A model generated the notes under the pieces. That model was not told where the DNA came from, made no database searches, and saw only the letters and a list, made by a program, of their open reading frames with translations. The position numbers and the translations under genes are program-made. Positions 21,117 to 34,018 of a stretch of 64,000 bases of DNA are shown piece by piece. Source of the stretch: Gymnopus androsaceus JB14 (taxonomy: Eukaryota; Basidiomycota; Agaricomycetes; Agaricales; Omphalotaceae); contig ML769490.1 of NCBI GenBank assembly GCA_009733575.1, forward strand, positions 62,001 to 126,000, given 5' to 3'. Position 1 is the first letter of the stretch; every line of letters begins with the position of its first letter.

Positions 21117-23148
21117 ATGACTATGAATGAGCTACCTTTCTCTCCTTTATTCAGTGGCTCACGGGCCATGGAGGTGGATTTACCATTCAGCAAAAGTGTA
21201 GAGCTTTCTGTGGAGAGGGCTAAAGCTATTGTAAAATCCTATGGTCTGTTTTCCCCTAACGCAGCAAGCACACACTTCGATCTCACTCACTCTATGATCC
21301 AGCGTTCCGTACTGAGGACGTCCTCGAAACATCGTCCGCTGCTTTTTGGAAGATGCATACAGATCCTATCATGCATATCGACGGAGCAGCTGCGACCTTC
21401 GCGACTATACAGGTCAATCTTGCTGCTGGCACTGTGTCAGCATATGTAAAGGAACAGCCATATCTCAAAAAAACGATGGAACAAATTCTTCAGTTCGAAG
21501 TTCTGTAAGTAATGTCTGCCACTTATCAGTATTCTTATTCTAAACCAATTTAGAGCTCATTACTGCCTCACTGAGGTTGGACATGGCCTAGATGCAATCA
21601 ATCTGGAGACGGTTGCGGTTGCCCTACCCGGAGGAGGGTTCGATTTACATACCCCAACCAGCTCCGCTGCAAAGTAAGTCGCTTATCATCCATTCAAGAG
21701 TTAAATATATCGAAGAATACTAACTGAAACCAGAATGATGCCACCAACAGCTCCTTGTGGAATGCCCTCGATCGCTATCGTGTTTGCCAAACTGAAAGTA
21801 GACAACATGGATCGCGGTATTCGCCCGTTTGTTGTCCCAATAACAGATCAGTCGTCCAATGTTATGTCCGGTGTCAAAATTAAGTAAGTCAATGCGTTAT
21901 TCAGACTCCAGAGAATACTCACAATATGCCGCGCCAGACTTCTCCCTCAGCGAGGTGGATCCGCACCCGTGAACCATTCCATCACATATTTCGACCACGT
22001 AAAGCTTCCTCAGAGTGCCCTCCTGGGATCCATGGCACCACTTCCCTCAACCCCGGATGCCGCACGAGCAAATTTCCTTGCAGTGATATGGCGAGCGGCA
22101 ACCGGAGCACTGGCATTAGGCTCTATGGGTATATCGGCTTTACAAAGGGCAGCATATATCACCGGACGTTACTCCCAGCAAAGAAAAATAGGACCTGCTC
22201 CAAGCTCAAATTCAATTATTTATTTTCGCACTCAGCATACACCGGTTCTTGTTGCACTCGCTCAGGCCACTGTCTCCAAAGAATTCTGGAAATCTAGCAT
22301 TGATATGTTCACGGACTTGAGCCTTGATTCTCGCGAAAGACACGCATATGCTACTGTTTTTAAAACTACGGTCATTCATCACTCCCAGACCGCGAACTTG
22401 GAATTATCGGAGAGACTTGGTGCCCGTGGACTATTCCAGTTTAGCGACATAACATCTCAATATGTACGTCAGTTGAACGCTTTATCTCAACACTGATCGT
22501 TACATTGCTCTCCAGAATGTTCTGCGTGGAATCGCCATTGCTGAAGGTGACATACTTGGTCTCTGCATTCGTGAGCCCCCCATTAATTGCAAGGTCCTGA
22601 TTGCTCACATCTGTTGCCTAGGTCTTGTCTCAGAGCTTTTGCTTGGTCGCTACTCCTTGAAGCCGTCCACCAATCCATCCAGTCTGCTTGCGCGTCATGA
22701 AACCGGCTTGCTTTTGGATTTCGCTCAGGTATTGAAACGGGGGGGTCATCATCGTGGCGAATCTTTTAATCGTTTCATTCTGCCTCACTGCGAAAAGATT
22801 GTTCGCGCAATCGGCCATCGAATGGCGTACGACGCTGCGGTTAATGCTGGCGTTGATGAAAGAGTAACAGGCCTATATCTGGCAGCAGCTATTAAGCAGG
22901 ATTCCGCCTGGTATATTCTTGGAGCGGGCTTAACTCTTGCTGACCAATATAGGCAAGAGGACGAAGCCATCGAAGTTGCTTTGCCGTGCTTAAATGATTG
23001 GCTGGATGCTACATGTGTGGAGCCATATGTCCAAGTGCCCATTCTCACAGCAGAGCATTGGCAGGCGTTTTTGGACCAGCTGCCCCTGTTCCAGAACAGC
23101 GAACGTCCCAACCCAGGAAATTCTGATATTTTTTATGCCCGCCTTTGA
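21117..23148 (+). CDS. Acyl-CoA dehydrogenase/oxidase family protein
   Basis: Seven exons (21117-21243, 21303-21504, 21554-21673, 21734-21883, 21938-22463, 22516-22570, 22622-23148) join without a stop into about 568 residues. The first intron has a weak donor (GTCTGT). Family blocks include KMHTDPIMHIDGAA, LTEVGHGLDA with the FAD/substrate-binding region, LLPQRGGSAPVNHSITYFD and an all-helical C-terminal half. The protein would oxidise a CoA thioester to the enoyl-CoA with FAD. The C-terminus is ARL, an accepted PTS1-like signal, which with the family suggests peroxisomal location. It follows the P450 on the same strand, about 1.1 kb away. Whether it acts in beta-oxidation or in a natural-product pathway cannot be told. 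Paralogs of this type are often dispersed in secondary-metabolism loci of fungi. Confidence 0.85.
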
Positions 23149-23299
23149 CAGTAGTATTTCTTTGATATTTATGTTTCTTCTAGGAAACACGGCCATAACT
23201 CATTTCATGTATGAGTATCTAGAGGTGTTGTAGCAACAGAGATCTTGTCTGGTACTTGCCCTATACTTAATCGTAGAAAATGGTCAATTGCACAATAAG

Positions 23300-23570
23300 C
23301 AAATTACTGTTGCGGCAGACAAGTTTATTAGGTTAGGTCGTAGCGCTCTGAAAATTTTGATACTGCCAGGATTCTTCTTTTGGATAAATTTGACCGAAAT
23401 TTTTGGAAACTCCTTTCGGTCGCAATTGTACAGTATTGAGTCATAACATATAATTTATATAACCGGTGAACAGTTAGATGGCTTGACCGTGAATCGAACG
23501 GCTGACCTTCAACACGCGTCTCAAGTCTATCGGCACTCTGGCAGCGGCCAATTACGGTCCACTGTTTATA
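23300..23570 (-). repeat. tRNA-Ser-like sequence, possible tRNA-derived SINE
   Basis: On the minus strand GATAGACTTGAGA resembles the anticodon arm of tRNA-Ser(UGA) and GTTCGATTCAC resembles a polymerase III B box. The D arm is incomplete and the acceptor ends do not pair, so this is not a functional tRNA. It is followed by unrelated sequence as in a SINE. Weak. Confidence 0.3.
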
Positions 23571-24107
23571 GCCCACCCGCCGCTAACGTACTCCCGAGCC
23601 ACCTAACAACTCGCAACACAAGCTGAACACTACCGCATTGAACCGAACCTCAACTACGTGTCGAGTTAAGTTAAGGCTATCAGTGACCAGGTTGGATACA
23701 CATACAACCACAATGCTCGAGCAAAGATTTCGGGAGAAATTCGGGGACAGCTTTCCCCCCTTTGTGAAGTCTTTTTTGTGATCCAAACCATAAAGTTTCG
23801 CGAAGCATGAAGTCGTCGTGCATAAGATTGCATAGATTTCGTATCATGTGGTTTAGTTGCAGATAAAGAATACCGCAGTGGGCACCTGTTATATTTGCAT
23901 GATCATCAGTCGTGATACTGATGAGAACCTTGGGCTACGCTATCTGGCGAAATCCAACGGCAGTGATTGACATCACGTTGACCTTGATCATGGCCGCATC
24001 CATCGTCCAGTCTGCATCGAACATCAAGTCGGAGTACGCATTGAGCTATCTCCGATGAACAGTTACTCCGTGGTGCGCATATATAAGACCTTTTCCGCTT
24101 TGCGGAC
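23571..24107. promoter_or_regulatory. Upstream region of the FAD oxidase
   Basis: No ORF of merit. A TATA-like ATATATAA lies at about 24079, some 30 bp before the first candidate start codon at 24108. Confidence 0.4.
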
Positions 24108-26831
24108 ATGAATCTGTTCTTGGAACTGTACTTAATCATGCTCATTGTGTGGTGTTTCCTTTCACTTGCTTATACTCCCTTCCAGGGGAGCATACCCTTC
24201 ATCTGAAGCTTGGGTTGCGCTCAACACTAGCGTCGATGGTCGATTGCAACCCGGCATACCTTTCGCGAGACCGTGCTTTCCTCTTGCCAGCAATGAAACC
24301 AAAGGTCACTTCAGTCCCAGCGACTGCAACATTGTTGAAGCAGACTATCTCAACCATCGTTCGTCTGATTTAGTTCTAGATTGCCCAAGTTCCAATTTAA
24401 CTGGCTTATAGTTTCCATTTCTAACACTGTCGGCGGATACATCAATGTCAGCTCAGATTTTTTCAACCTACAAAGATTTGCCCTGCACAAATACTAAAAA
24501 TTCACAGACGCAATGGGAGACCTGTCAACGAACAGGTCAGGAGTGCCTGTTGGATTGGACATTGCCTTCCAACGCTGCTGCAACCATGCCCCCAAGAATT
24601 TGTAGTCAGGGTTCTGTTCCAACATTTGCTGTGAGTAACCTTCGAAGTCTCTCCCAGATATTTTAACAAGAATTTAGATTGATGTGAGGAATGCCACCGA
24701 TGTTTTACGAGGCTTGGAATTTTCAAAGGAATACAATATCTCTTTGGCGATCAAGAACACAGGTGTAAGAGGAGTCTTAGGGTTGGCAAACTAATACTGA
24801 TGAAGTTCTAGCATGATTATAAAGGACGAAGCGGGGGCCCCGGAGCATTAGCTCTTTGGGTGAGTTAAAGCACTTTACAGCTGATATCAATATTTGTAAC
24901 CTTTTATACAGCTTCACAACCTCAAATCAGTCAGCCAAACGTCTGTTTTATAAGTCATACTAATCACATTCCTCCAAGCCAGATAGAATTTGCGCCAAAC
25001 TTCATCCCTCAAAACTGCCCGAGCGCAATGAGAACTGAATATGCTGTAACTGTGGGTGTAAGTGGCAATTCTAAGTTTGTTTATTATTTTGTAAATCCCT
25101 GACAAAGATTATTGTCACCAGGCTGGTGTGCAGTTTTCAGACTTGATTCCATTTGCAACGGAGCACAATATCACTATTCCCTCTGGGGGAGATCTATCTG
25201 TTGGGGCAGCCGGAGGATATCCACAGGTACCTGCCCATAATTTATATGGCTTGAATTTACACTGACTGGATGTTTCAGGGTGGGGGCCATGGGTGAGATA
25301 TTTGACAAACCTTAATACAGCAATGCATTTGAACTAATTCTGTTAGGATTCTCTCAAATGTTTATGGACTTGCTGCTGACAGAGTGGTAAGTACACTTTC
25401 ACTCCACTCATAATTTGATTAATTGCATATATCATCAGCTCGAATATGAGGTAATCACTCCTCGGGGAGAGCATATAATAGCCAATGACTGCCAATACTC
25501 TGACCTGTTTTATGCCCTACGCGGAGGAGGCGGGGGTACCTTTGGTGTCGTGTTGAAGATGACGACGAAAGCACTCCCTGGAATGCCCGTAAATGCGTAA
25601 GGTTCACGTTAAACTCATCTACAGTGGCTGACAGGAATTACAGTGTTTTTTCAACCTTCAACTCAACCGTCCCAGGTAATCGCCTGGAATTTATACGATT
25701 TATGGTTGAAAATTCATTGACTTGGGCCCAGCAAGGTACATTTTATCTTGACTCCACTTCCGGAATCTAACATGTTCAAAGGTTGGGGAACCTACATTAT
25801 TGTGGGTGTAAGATTACAAAATTTCTCAGAGCTTCTAACAAAAAAAGCAGCCGTCAGAAGGTATCCTTTTGGCAAACACTGTGCTCCAGCCTGCTGCCGC
25901 CAATGAATCCATGAAGGAACTCCGTGAATTTATGACGGGAAATCTTACTGGGACTTTCTTGATGACTGTGGAGCCCAACTACGAAACCTTTTTCAACAAT
26001 TACATTGGTGCACTTATCCATGTGGTAAGCCATAAATATTTATGAAGAAGTATCACTGAAATTTGTAGCCTGTCGGAGTCCCATTGACACCAGCATCACG
26101 GTTGATTCCTGTGCAATCCTTCAGTGAGAACCGTGAACAGTTGATCAGCACCCTCAATGACATACAAAATGTGGATATTTTGATTGCATTTGGAACTACT
26201 CCATTTCTGTTTGGTAGCAACAATAGGACTAGTGTGACACCTGCGTGGAGAGACTCCTTGTGGCATGTAATGCTGTGATTCCACCTTTCACATATTTTTT
26301 TACTGATATTTTTTCCGGAGGTCGTTTTTGGAGATATTTGGAACTACGACACATCAACCACGGATATCTCCCAGAAGTACTCCAATCTCAGTGCAGTGGC
26401 GAATGGCCTGAGAGACTTCACTCCTGACTCAGGCGCATATCAGGTCTTTGCTTCCAAGTTTCATGAAAGGGTTGCACTAACATTTTGATAGAATGAAGCT
26501 GATGTATATGAGCCAAATCATGAGGGTAGGAGACTTTTTTCATGATATCTCTATTAAATTCATTCTCAATACACACATTAGAATCGTTTTGGGGCAATAA
26601 CTATCCGCTTCTTCTTTCAATAAAGCAAAAATAGTGAGTGGTGCTTGTCAAGTTGGCTTTTACCGAGGTCAGATGAAAACGCATGATCATAGTGACCCTG
26701 ATCACATACTTGATTGTTGGCAATGCGGTTGGTTTTTGTATCTATATTCAAAATTTACACTTATCCATTTCGCAGTTGGCTGGCGCGGGCCCAGTTCTCC
26801 TCAATATAGCTGCTATATTGAGGGATTTTGA
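24108..26831 (+). CDS. BBE-type FAD-linked oxidase, about 20 exons
   Basis: A hydrophobic start (MNLFLELYLIMLIVWCFL from 24108, or from the Met at 24138) looks like a signal peptide. The mature part begins AYPSSEAWVALNTSVDGRL and continues through GGYINTQWETCQRTGQECLL, KNTGHDYKGRSGGPGALALW, GGDLSVGAAGGYPQGGGHG, ITPRGEHIIANDCQYSDLF, and ends CVGWRGPSSPQYSCYIEGF at 26831. These are the PCMH FAD-binding and BBE C-terminal domains. The His of GHD is the usual 8-alpha FAD attachment site. The position of the second, cysteinyl link is not Cys, so mono-covalent FAD is likely. About nineteen short introns splice in frame, two with the unusual donor GTCAGC. Two points need checking: joining the signal peptide to AYPSSEAW needs a one-base frame change or unseen intron near 24185, and the 24366-24509 exons were placed by fit. 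Likely secreted oxidase of sugars or secondary metabolites. Confidence 0.8.
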
Positions 26832-27911
26832 ATATTATGGGCAATTGCTTCTCAGCTATATTTTTTGTTGGTCGTAGTCAGAGGCAAAAGAATCATAGGG
26901 AATATGAATCTCTTAGCAAGTATCAAAGACTGTACAGCTTTGAGTTGGCATGAATCATGATTGCTAGTTCGATCTTTATGGGTGCCCTTATTGGATAAAA
27001 ATAAATCCTTGATTGTGGATTCAATGATTGCAGTTATTTATTCATTGGATGTAATTGATAAATTTTCATAATCATTGAGAATAAAATATAAAAATTAAGA
27101 CTATGTTTGGATCCCTAGTTTCTTATAGCAGGCAAGGGACGGCGACTAGGTCGACCAAACCCAACCTGCAAATGCTCCACCAAAAGAATAAAATTCAAAT
27201 TCAAAATTAATCCCTGAAAGCTTCTTTTTTGTTGAGTGGTCACTTAGGCTGTTGTTGATCATATATTGGAAGTACTACTGACGCAATAGCAATTGGTCCG
27301 CGAAACGGATACTGGCTGAGTTCAAGTATAGCTGATAAGTATAGCCTAGATGAGTTATTATCTACAATTTTATCCCTCCGAATGTTATTGTGAGGGCAAT
27401 TGAATGTAGCCTCCCTTCGTGTTCCTGACAAAAACACAAAAAAAAATTCACCGATGGTCACGGTAAAACAAAATTAATGCCCAATCATTGCCCAATCACC
27501 TAGATTAATTAGGAGTAACACCTTTCTGTTCTCACATCATCCTCACTATATGAATCTGGATAATTCTCTTCACTAGAGCATAAATTTTTGTAAGTAGGGA
27601 TGTTACATGTACTCCGAGGAAACCGAAAGTTCAATTGACAATAATGAGCCCAGATAAAACATAAATATGCAATAAGATTCCAGTGGAATTAAGACTACAA
27701 TCTTCACCAAGTTGGTCATAGGCAAAAGATTTCAAACAACATGTCTCTCTACTGTCTTGCTTATTTCCACCTAAGTAGCACATGTTGTTAATCAGTAGAA
27801 TATGTGTACATAAAATTAAACACACCCCATCATCCTGGTCAGAAGAGAATTTATCATCACGTCTCAGAATGACCTAGAAAGCCATGAGGTATGCATTTCC
27901 TGTTAAGAACT
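26832..27911. other. Intergenic between convergent genes
   Basis: The space between the 3' ends of the FAD oxidase (plus) and the DUF6534 gene (minus) is AT-rich. No gene recognised; terminators expected but not identifiable by motif. Confidence 0.5.
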
Positions 27912-29679
27912 CTAATTACTTACTGGCACAGATCGTGTGGGGCGTGAGGAAAGATCATTCATTGAGTGAACATCTGTATCCGTATGGACACCACCTCTCG
28001 TAGACCGCAAGGATTGGCGAGCATTCAACCTAGATTGTGTTAAAAATAGTTCGGAGCTAGTAGTTGCATTAAATTGGTGCCCACATAGCAATCATAGAAT
28101 TGGCATAGACTGTTGGGTGTCAGAAAGTGACCATAATCAAGAAGTTAAAGAGCATACAGTTGTTCACGAAGTTCAAAAAGCAAAGGTAGACAAGGTTATC
28201 TGGCATTGCAATGAACTTTGAAATTGGAATACACCTCATGAGACCAGCACATCAAACATGCAAGAAGCAACTTACGGTAGATAGAATAATGATATCAACA
28301 GCACTAGCATATGATGGTGTCATTAGGATGTACCAGACAACAAATAAGGTCATCATACCTTGTAAGGACACCAGTGCTGATGACATAAGCTGACAGACGG
28401 GATAGTAATGTATTTGTTCTGCGGATTGCAATGAATAAAGTGAAGAAAGTAACTTGAAGTTGATCTTACTTTCGATCCATTGCCATTTTTGTCCTAAGCT
28501 CAATGGTCATAGTTGCAGCAATGATTATGTCTGCGGATACAGCCATAACCATGGCAGTAGTGAAGTATGGCTGTCTCATCTTTAGACATTATATGATAAG
28601 GCTCAAGCAATCTACACTTACAGTAGTTTTGTGGAACTGGCTGAAGTTAGGGAAAATAAAGCTAAAGAATGCTTAATCAATTTAATAATCTATCTGCTGA
28701 GGAATCCCACTTACATGAGTGCCATCACAACTGAGTATACATAATATCAGCTCATGCGGTTGTGTTTGTACTGTGTGGTACTTATACGTACCCATCTCAA
28801 ATCCTGAGAGAAGGTCAAGCTTGATATGTATCCAGCGAAAGGAGGCTTACCAAAATGGCAAAGAGCAAGAACCATCTGTAAATTCGCATTAGAATAATTC
28901 AATAGGTATCTGGCAGCATACATACCACTAGACCTGTGACATAGATGTTATGGGTGACTTTGAAGACTATGAGATTCATGGAATGTCCAAACAAAACTGA
29001 CGTCAACTCACACAACCATAGACGTCGAATGTAGAAGCTGTATATGGAAACCTATGTCATTCATACAATTGTTACTTGAAGCCCGAAGTTTTACAAACCA
29101 ATGGACAAGGAATATAATGCATGCCTAGGAATCTTTAAAAATGCCCAGAAAAAGGATATAATTTTCGCTTTACTTACGAGTATGCCATGTGTAACCTTCC
29201 AGCGTCCACGAAGCCAATCAATATCAGCTTCCGAATATCTTGTGAAAGAGGACTTACATCGTCCGACACATGAGTAACCAGAATTTCATCAAAATTTCCG
29301 AAATCAAGAATTTGAAGGCGAAAAACAAATGCGGCAGCGAGAGCAGTGTGGACAGTCTCTAACAGCCTAGAGCTAGGTCAGACCCATATTTACCAATAAA
29401 CATTGTAGCTCACCACAAGAAAACGACCTTATTTTTATGTTTGATAGGCTGAGATTATATGACAAAAGATTCCATGGCATACCGTATATTTAAGGAAGCG
29501 ACTATCGCTTGTTGCAAACTGTTGAAAATAAAGATAAGTCTGAAAGGTAGTTACACCATATAATCTGTGATCGGTAGTAAGCATATGAAAGACATTGGTA
29601 GAAGATACACTTACGCGCAGGAAATGAGAACCCCAATGAGCAAGGCTCCCATCGTCGGCACCAGGACTGTGGTTGTCAT
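27912..29679 (-). CDS. DUF6534 multi-pass membrane protein
   Basis: The start MTTTVLVPTMGALLIGVL at 29679 is followed across a 51-nt intron by ALYGVTTFQTYLYFQQF, then VVFLWLLETVHTALAAAF, THGILVSIYSFYIRRLW, short exons giving MVLALCHFG and VVMALMFIFPNFSQFHKTT, then the conserved segment TAMVMAVSADIIIAATMTIE and RTNTLLSRLSAYVISTGVLT, closing with a Ser/Arg-rich tail SLRSTRGGVHTDTD. This order, six or seven helices with the DUF6534 domain near the C-terminal third, is characteristic of a large basidiomycete-specific family of unknown function, perhaps receptor-like. Around a dozen short introns; no stop was met. Exon edges in the 28650-28980 part are approximate. Located next to the oxidase genes but without known link. 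Confidence 0.75.
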
Positions 29680-32600
29680 CGCTTCAAGTGAGAGAACAAG
29701 TGAAAAGAACTTTTGGATGGCAATACGAGCTCGTCTCAAGACAGACTTGCTTTAAATATATGTAGCAACCGCGACTTCGGTAATTGCGTATCACGATCCT
29801 GACGAGATACATCTAGATTCACCGCGGGATCTGCAGATTGAGACGCGTGTTACGACGATCAGATACTGAAATCAATAGAAATTCAATCGAAAGCAGATAT
29901 GTATGTATGTACCTGTGAATGACATTGGCATAGGCAAGCAAAAACAATCGGTGCGCCACAGCTTCATTCTAACCCATGTACAGCTCAGCCGGGCGGCAAC
30001 TGTATGCGACTAGGGCTCTGTGTCGTATCCGTATAGAGACGGAATATGGGTTCGTCAATAGTCCCATACCCGTATCGTTTCGAATTTCTTCTCAAAAAAT
30101 ACTGTCGGCTGCTCACGGTCTTACTACCCATAGTATACGGGACGGTCTAGAACCACTGTTAAATCCAACACGAAGGGACAGTCACAATGATCATCATGAT
30201 CAGTCTTTCCCCAAGTTTGTTACTTATATCATTCCTGATGACAGTTGAAAATCTCAGTATAAGATAAGACTCTTCAGGCCTCAAGTCGTGTTAAAGCTCA
30301 TTGCTTTGACAAAGGAGTCATTGGATGTAAAGTCCACAGAGCAACGCTCATTGTCAAATCTCCGTCAATCACTTCTACGACCTTTGACGGTGACAGAGAC
30401 TTGGTTAGTAGGACGAAGATTTCTTCAAAAGTTTACTTGAGTCCTAAACACGCTCAACTGAGGGGAGCATATACTTAATCAGCTGGCAGTCAAGCACTTA
30501 CACGGGCGCCAGAAAATTCCATCCCAAGACGCTTTGAACCAAATAACCTCGCACATTCACTGCTCTATACTCACCGCATACGGTACGGTAAAACGTATGG
30601 AGCGTGATCCAGATCGATCGTCGGAGCCGTGGATTATTTACTATAACTTCCAGTGCGCCTATACCAAATTCATCGTGTGTAAGGCGTGACGTGCTTATTC
30701 TTCCAAGATTTTGTAGCTCGACCTCGCCTCTAGAAGGCACAAGATTGTAAGCTACAAGAGAGCGATAAGACACAGTAAGCTCACCTATGAATAATGATCT
30801 TCAGCTGGCCCTGAGTTAAGCGAGCGTTGATTCTGCCAGCACGTCAATAACAAGCGAGCATCCCTACAATGTTGCCTCTTCCACTTGCTAACTGATCACA
30901 TCGTGCTCAAAACAGGTATTCGGTTTGAAGGACGATTCGAGTGAGAAGTAGGTATCTTGAGCATGTACACGTCGCTACCTCTGATGAACAAAATTACAAA
31001 CGAACTAAGGAGATTCGCATGATTCCTTGTCACTTGAAGGGTCTTTGAGAGACAACTACGACGCGTTGAATCAGCAGTGTCGAAGTGAAGAAGCACGCAT
31101 GAATGCCAGAAATCCTAGAAACGATCTTTGCGCTCGCCACCACCACAGTGACGCCGTGCGTCAGATTTCAATGACTGATGATCTATAATTATTGAGAAGA
31201 GCCCCTGAGGTGAATTCACGCGGCCAATATACAAGTGAAGTGAATTTTGTGGACCTGGATGGTTGTGCCCTATAAGAAATTGGGGGACAAAAGATGATCA
31301 TTGGAAAGGTATCGAAGAGCAAGACGCAAGATGATACATATCAACAAAAAAAAAACCGGATGAAGCCGTTACCAAACGATTGGGCTCTTGGGCTGCGATT
31401 CCAACAGAAAATGAGTTCTTAGGTCCCGCACACCGGAAAGCCATCGATGCTGTGTGAGGGTTGCATCGAAGTTTCTTCGAGTTCCCGAGGACGGCCCATT
31501 TGGAGAAAGAAATGCGATTTCTGTAACAGCGGTCTGAAATGTCGATCGTGAGTCAGTCCCGTGCTCCCATGTTGCCAGTCGTATATGAATCCCCAGTCGA
31601 AAGAAAATACCGAAGCAGTTGGTTACTTGCGTGATGTGGCGGAAATGCGAAAGTGCTGCCAAAAAGTGTGAGTGCTTTGACGAGGAGTATTTCATTAATC
31701 TAAAGTAACGGGAAAGTCCATCAGCATCCGCTACTTGCAGAGCTACTACGTCTGCTTCGTAAAATCATGTGCAGAAAGTCTTTCGACATGTAGAATGGAA
31801 AGTATTAACCGTTATACGCCTTCCCGCTTTGCTTCACCGGTTGAAAACTGAAGTTGCGCTCAAAAAAGCAAAACAAACCCCAACCACTACAGATTGCATG
31901 CGCAGAGGGGAGGAAACTTCCGAATCATAGCAGAAAAAAAGAAGGAGCGGGAATGTCACTGCGCGAGGACTGATTTTTAGGGGATAAGCTAAATGGATTG
32001 ACGACGCTGGTGATTCGTGAAACAGTATGTGTGTCGGTACCGCTGCGGACCAATCCATCATGAATTCGCAAGTTCCTGTACTTGCTTCAGACGATAAGCG
32101 GGTGATCATCAACGTCAAGACACGGTGACCAAGGATCGAATTCGACCGTTTACACGCGTTCACAGCCCGTTACTTATGATTGAATCTAAGTTCGACCTCT
32201 TTTTGAGAATGCCTTTGTTATGGATGGGATTTAAAGAGCACAAAGTGTAGAGCTGGGGACACTTACACGAAGGCACACAACATCAAGAACAGTCAAGGAC
32301 CCAGTTTCTGTAATGTTGAAGGTGTAACGGATCAGCATCATGATTCATGATCAAATGTGACTATCCAACGCTTATCGCAGTTATAGTGACTTGATGCTGA
32401 TTTTTGACCCGCGATCGTATTCATGAGCCAATAGAGATTCTGGAGATAATCAGAAAGAAGTTGCGAATCACAGACACTGTAACTTGATCGTAGATGAGTT
32501 GCAAGGCGTGAGTTGACTGCGCGGATTGCACATGTTGAAAGGCTCGCTGAATCTGATCATGGGTATTTTGCTGCCCGGGATTGCTTAGATCAATCCCGGA

Positions 32601-33409
32601 TAGCGCTAAATTGGCGCCCAAAGTCGACGCCATGTCTATCTGCTCAAGGAACGAGCGCACATGAAATGCCCAAATGCCCAGTAAATATGGACGAGGGATC
32701 TTAGGAATATTCTTGGACTCGGAGGTTTTGGCCAACCGTGGCTGGAAGGTCGCAACGGCGCCCAAAGGTACTATGTTTGGACAGGAGCGGTTATTCGAGT
32801 CTTTCGCATTTTTTGGAGTTAGTGGATGTTCTGGTCTAATTGAACCAACCGCTGTTCATACCTCATTCCATCGTCACATCCACACAACGCCTCAGCTGTT
32901 CCTGTGCCCAACCCATTATCCGTTCCCAACGACCTTGCCATCATCAGGTCTAAACACACCAAATTTTTCTCGTTTCACCACTCACTGGATATACCCAACG
33001 GATTCCGATGGTGGCTGGTCACTGTTTTTCCGTTTGCTAACGATCGTTGCCGGTTCCATTTCTTCCGTCTGTCTCCCTTTGTCAGTTCAGTCACCCATGT
33101 TGTTGCAGTCGCGCACTGTTGGGTGCGTAACTCGGATGCTGAGGCTGTTTGTGGAAAAGCCTTGGTATCGGTTAGGTGGGCTATGGCCATGGTCGGATGC
33201 ACCGACGAATGAGGGTTGTTATGATGTTTAAGTGAATGAGTAAGCTCAACTCCGAAGCCCGAGTCAGGATTCAGTAACTGGTTACTGGTACTACCAGTAA
33301 CCATAGTAAGCTGCTGTTTCTTTTTACATTGAATTTAAGTGACCATGACTCCATGCAGAACTTCTCCCATCCATTAGAACTTACTCGACCCAGCGAAATC
33401 GACTCCGAC
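29680..33409. other. Long gene-poor stretch
   Basis: About 3.7 kb without a recognisable gene. The longest open frames overlap on opposite strands at 32421-32765 (minus, includes RPYLLGIWAFHVRSFLEQID) and 32674-33231 (plus, 185 codons, ATG start, no domain). At most one can be real and neither shows family motifs. Sequence before 30480 is the upstream region of the DUF6534 gene. Confidence 0.4.
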
Positions 33410-33640
33410 ACTCCTTCATGATATATTTACTGGCCATATAATATGCATCAGATAGCGCTCATGCGACTTTGGCGCATTTAGATGAATGAGGTCAGCTCGC
33501 CTTACCACTTTCGTGGTGCTCGATTTCGCGAGTTTTCCCTTAAGATGCCGGCAGCAGGTCTCTTGCGGGCAGCCAAATAACATCCAAAAAGCATGATACA
33601 GAGGGAAACAAATCCTATCGGACCTGCCGATAAGGTTGGG
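33410..33640 (-). pseudogene. Truncated duplicate of the M35-like protease 5' end
   Basis: Starting with ATG at 33594, the sequence parallels the intact paralog at 35147: MLFGCYLAARKRPAAGILR against the MLLGRY... KRSAAGILR part, then GCGCCAAAG and ATATTATATGGCCA landmarks. The signal-peptide core is deleted and the rest is frameshifted. The same 5' leader hairpin (33615-33632) is kept. No catalytic region follows. Confidence 0.65.
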
Positions 33641-34018
33641 GATGAAAGAAGACGCTTAATCGTGTACTGCGTTAGGGTGTTCCAGGTTCCTGTTGAGGGA
33701 AATGGAAAGGAAGGACACGAAGCTTTAAGGAAATGATTGCCTGAACTTTCCGTGAATAATTTCTGGATGCGCACGCCCTACATATAATAATAGTGCTTTT
33801 ACGGTCGAGGTTGAAAACATAATGCTTGGCGCTATGTCTAATTCGTTCCGGTCGACTTCTGCCCGTACCACACTATTACCCTAAGCCTCATTCAATTCGC
33901 GCTTCAACAAGCTCTGCATTGAATCCGTGCTTTAAACACATTATATAAAAGAAGTATTCTGAATATGAGAGAGCAAGATCATAGAGCGATTTTCGTGGGT
34001 CAAATAAGGGAAAGACGA

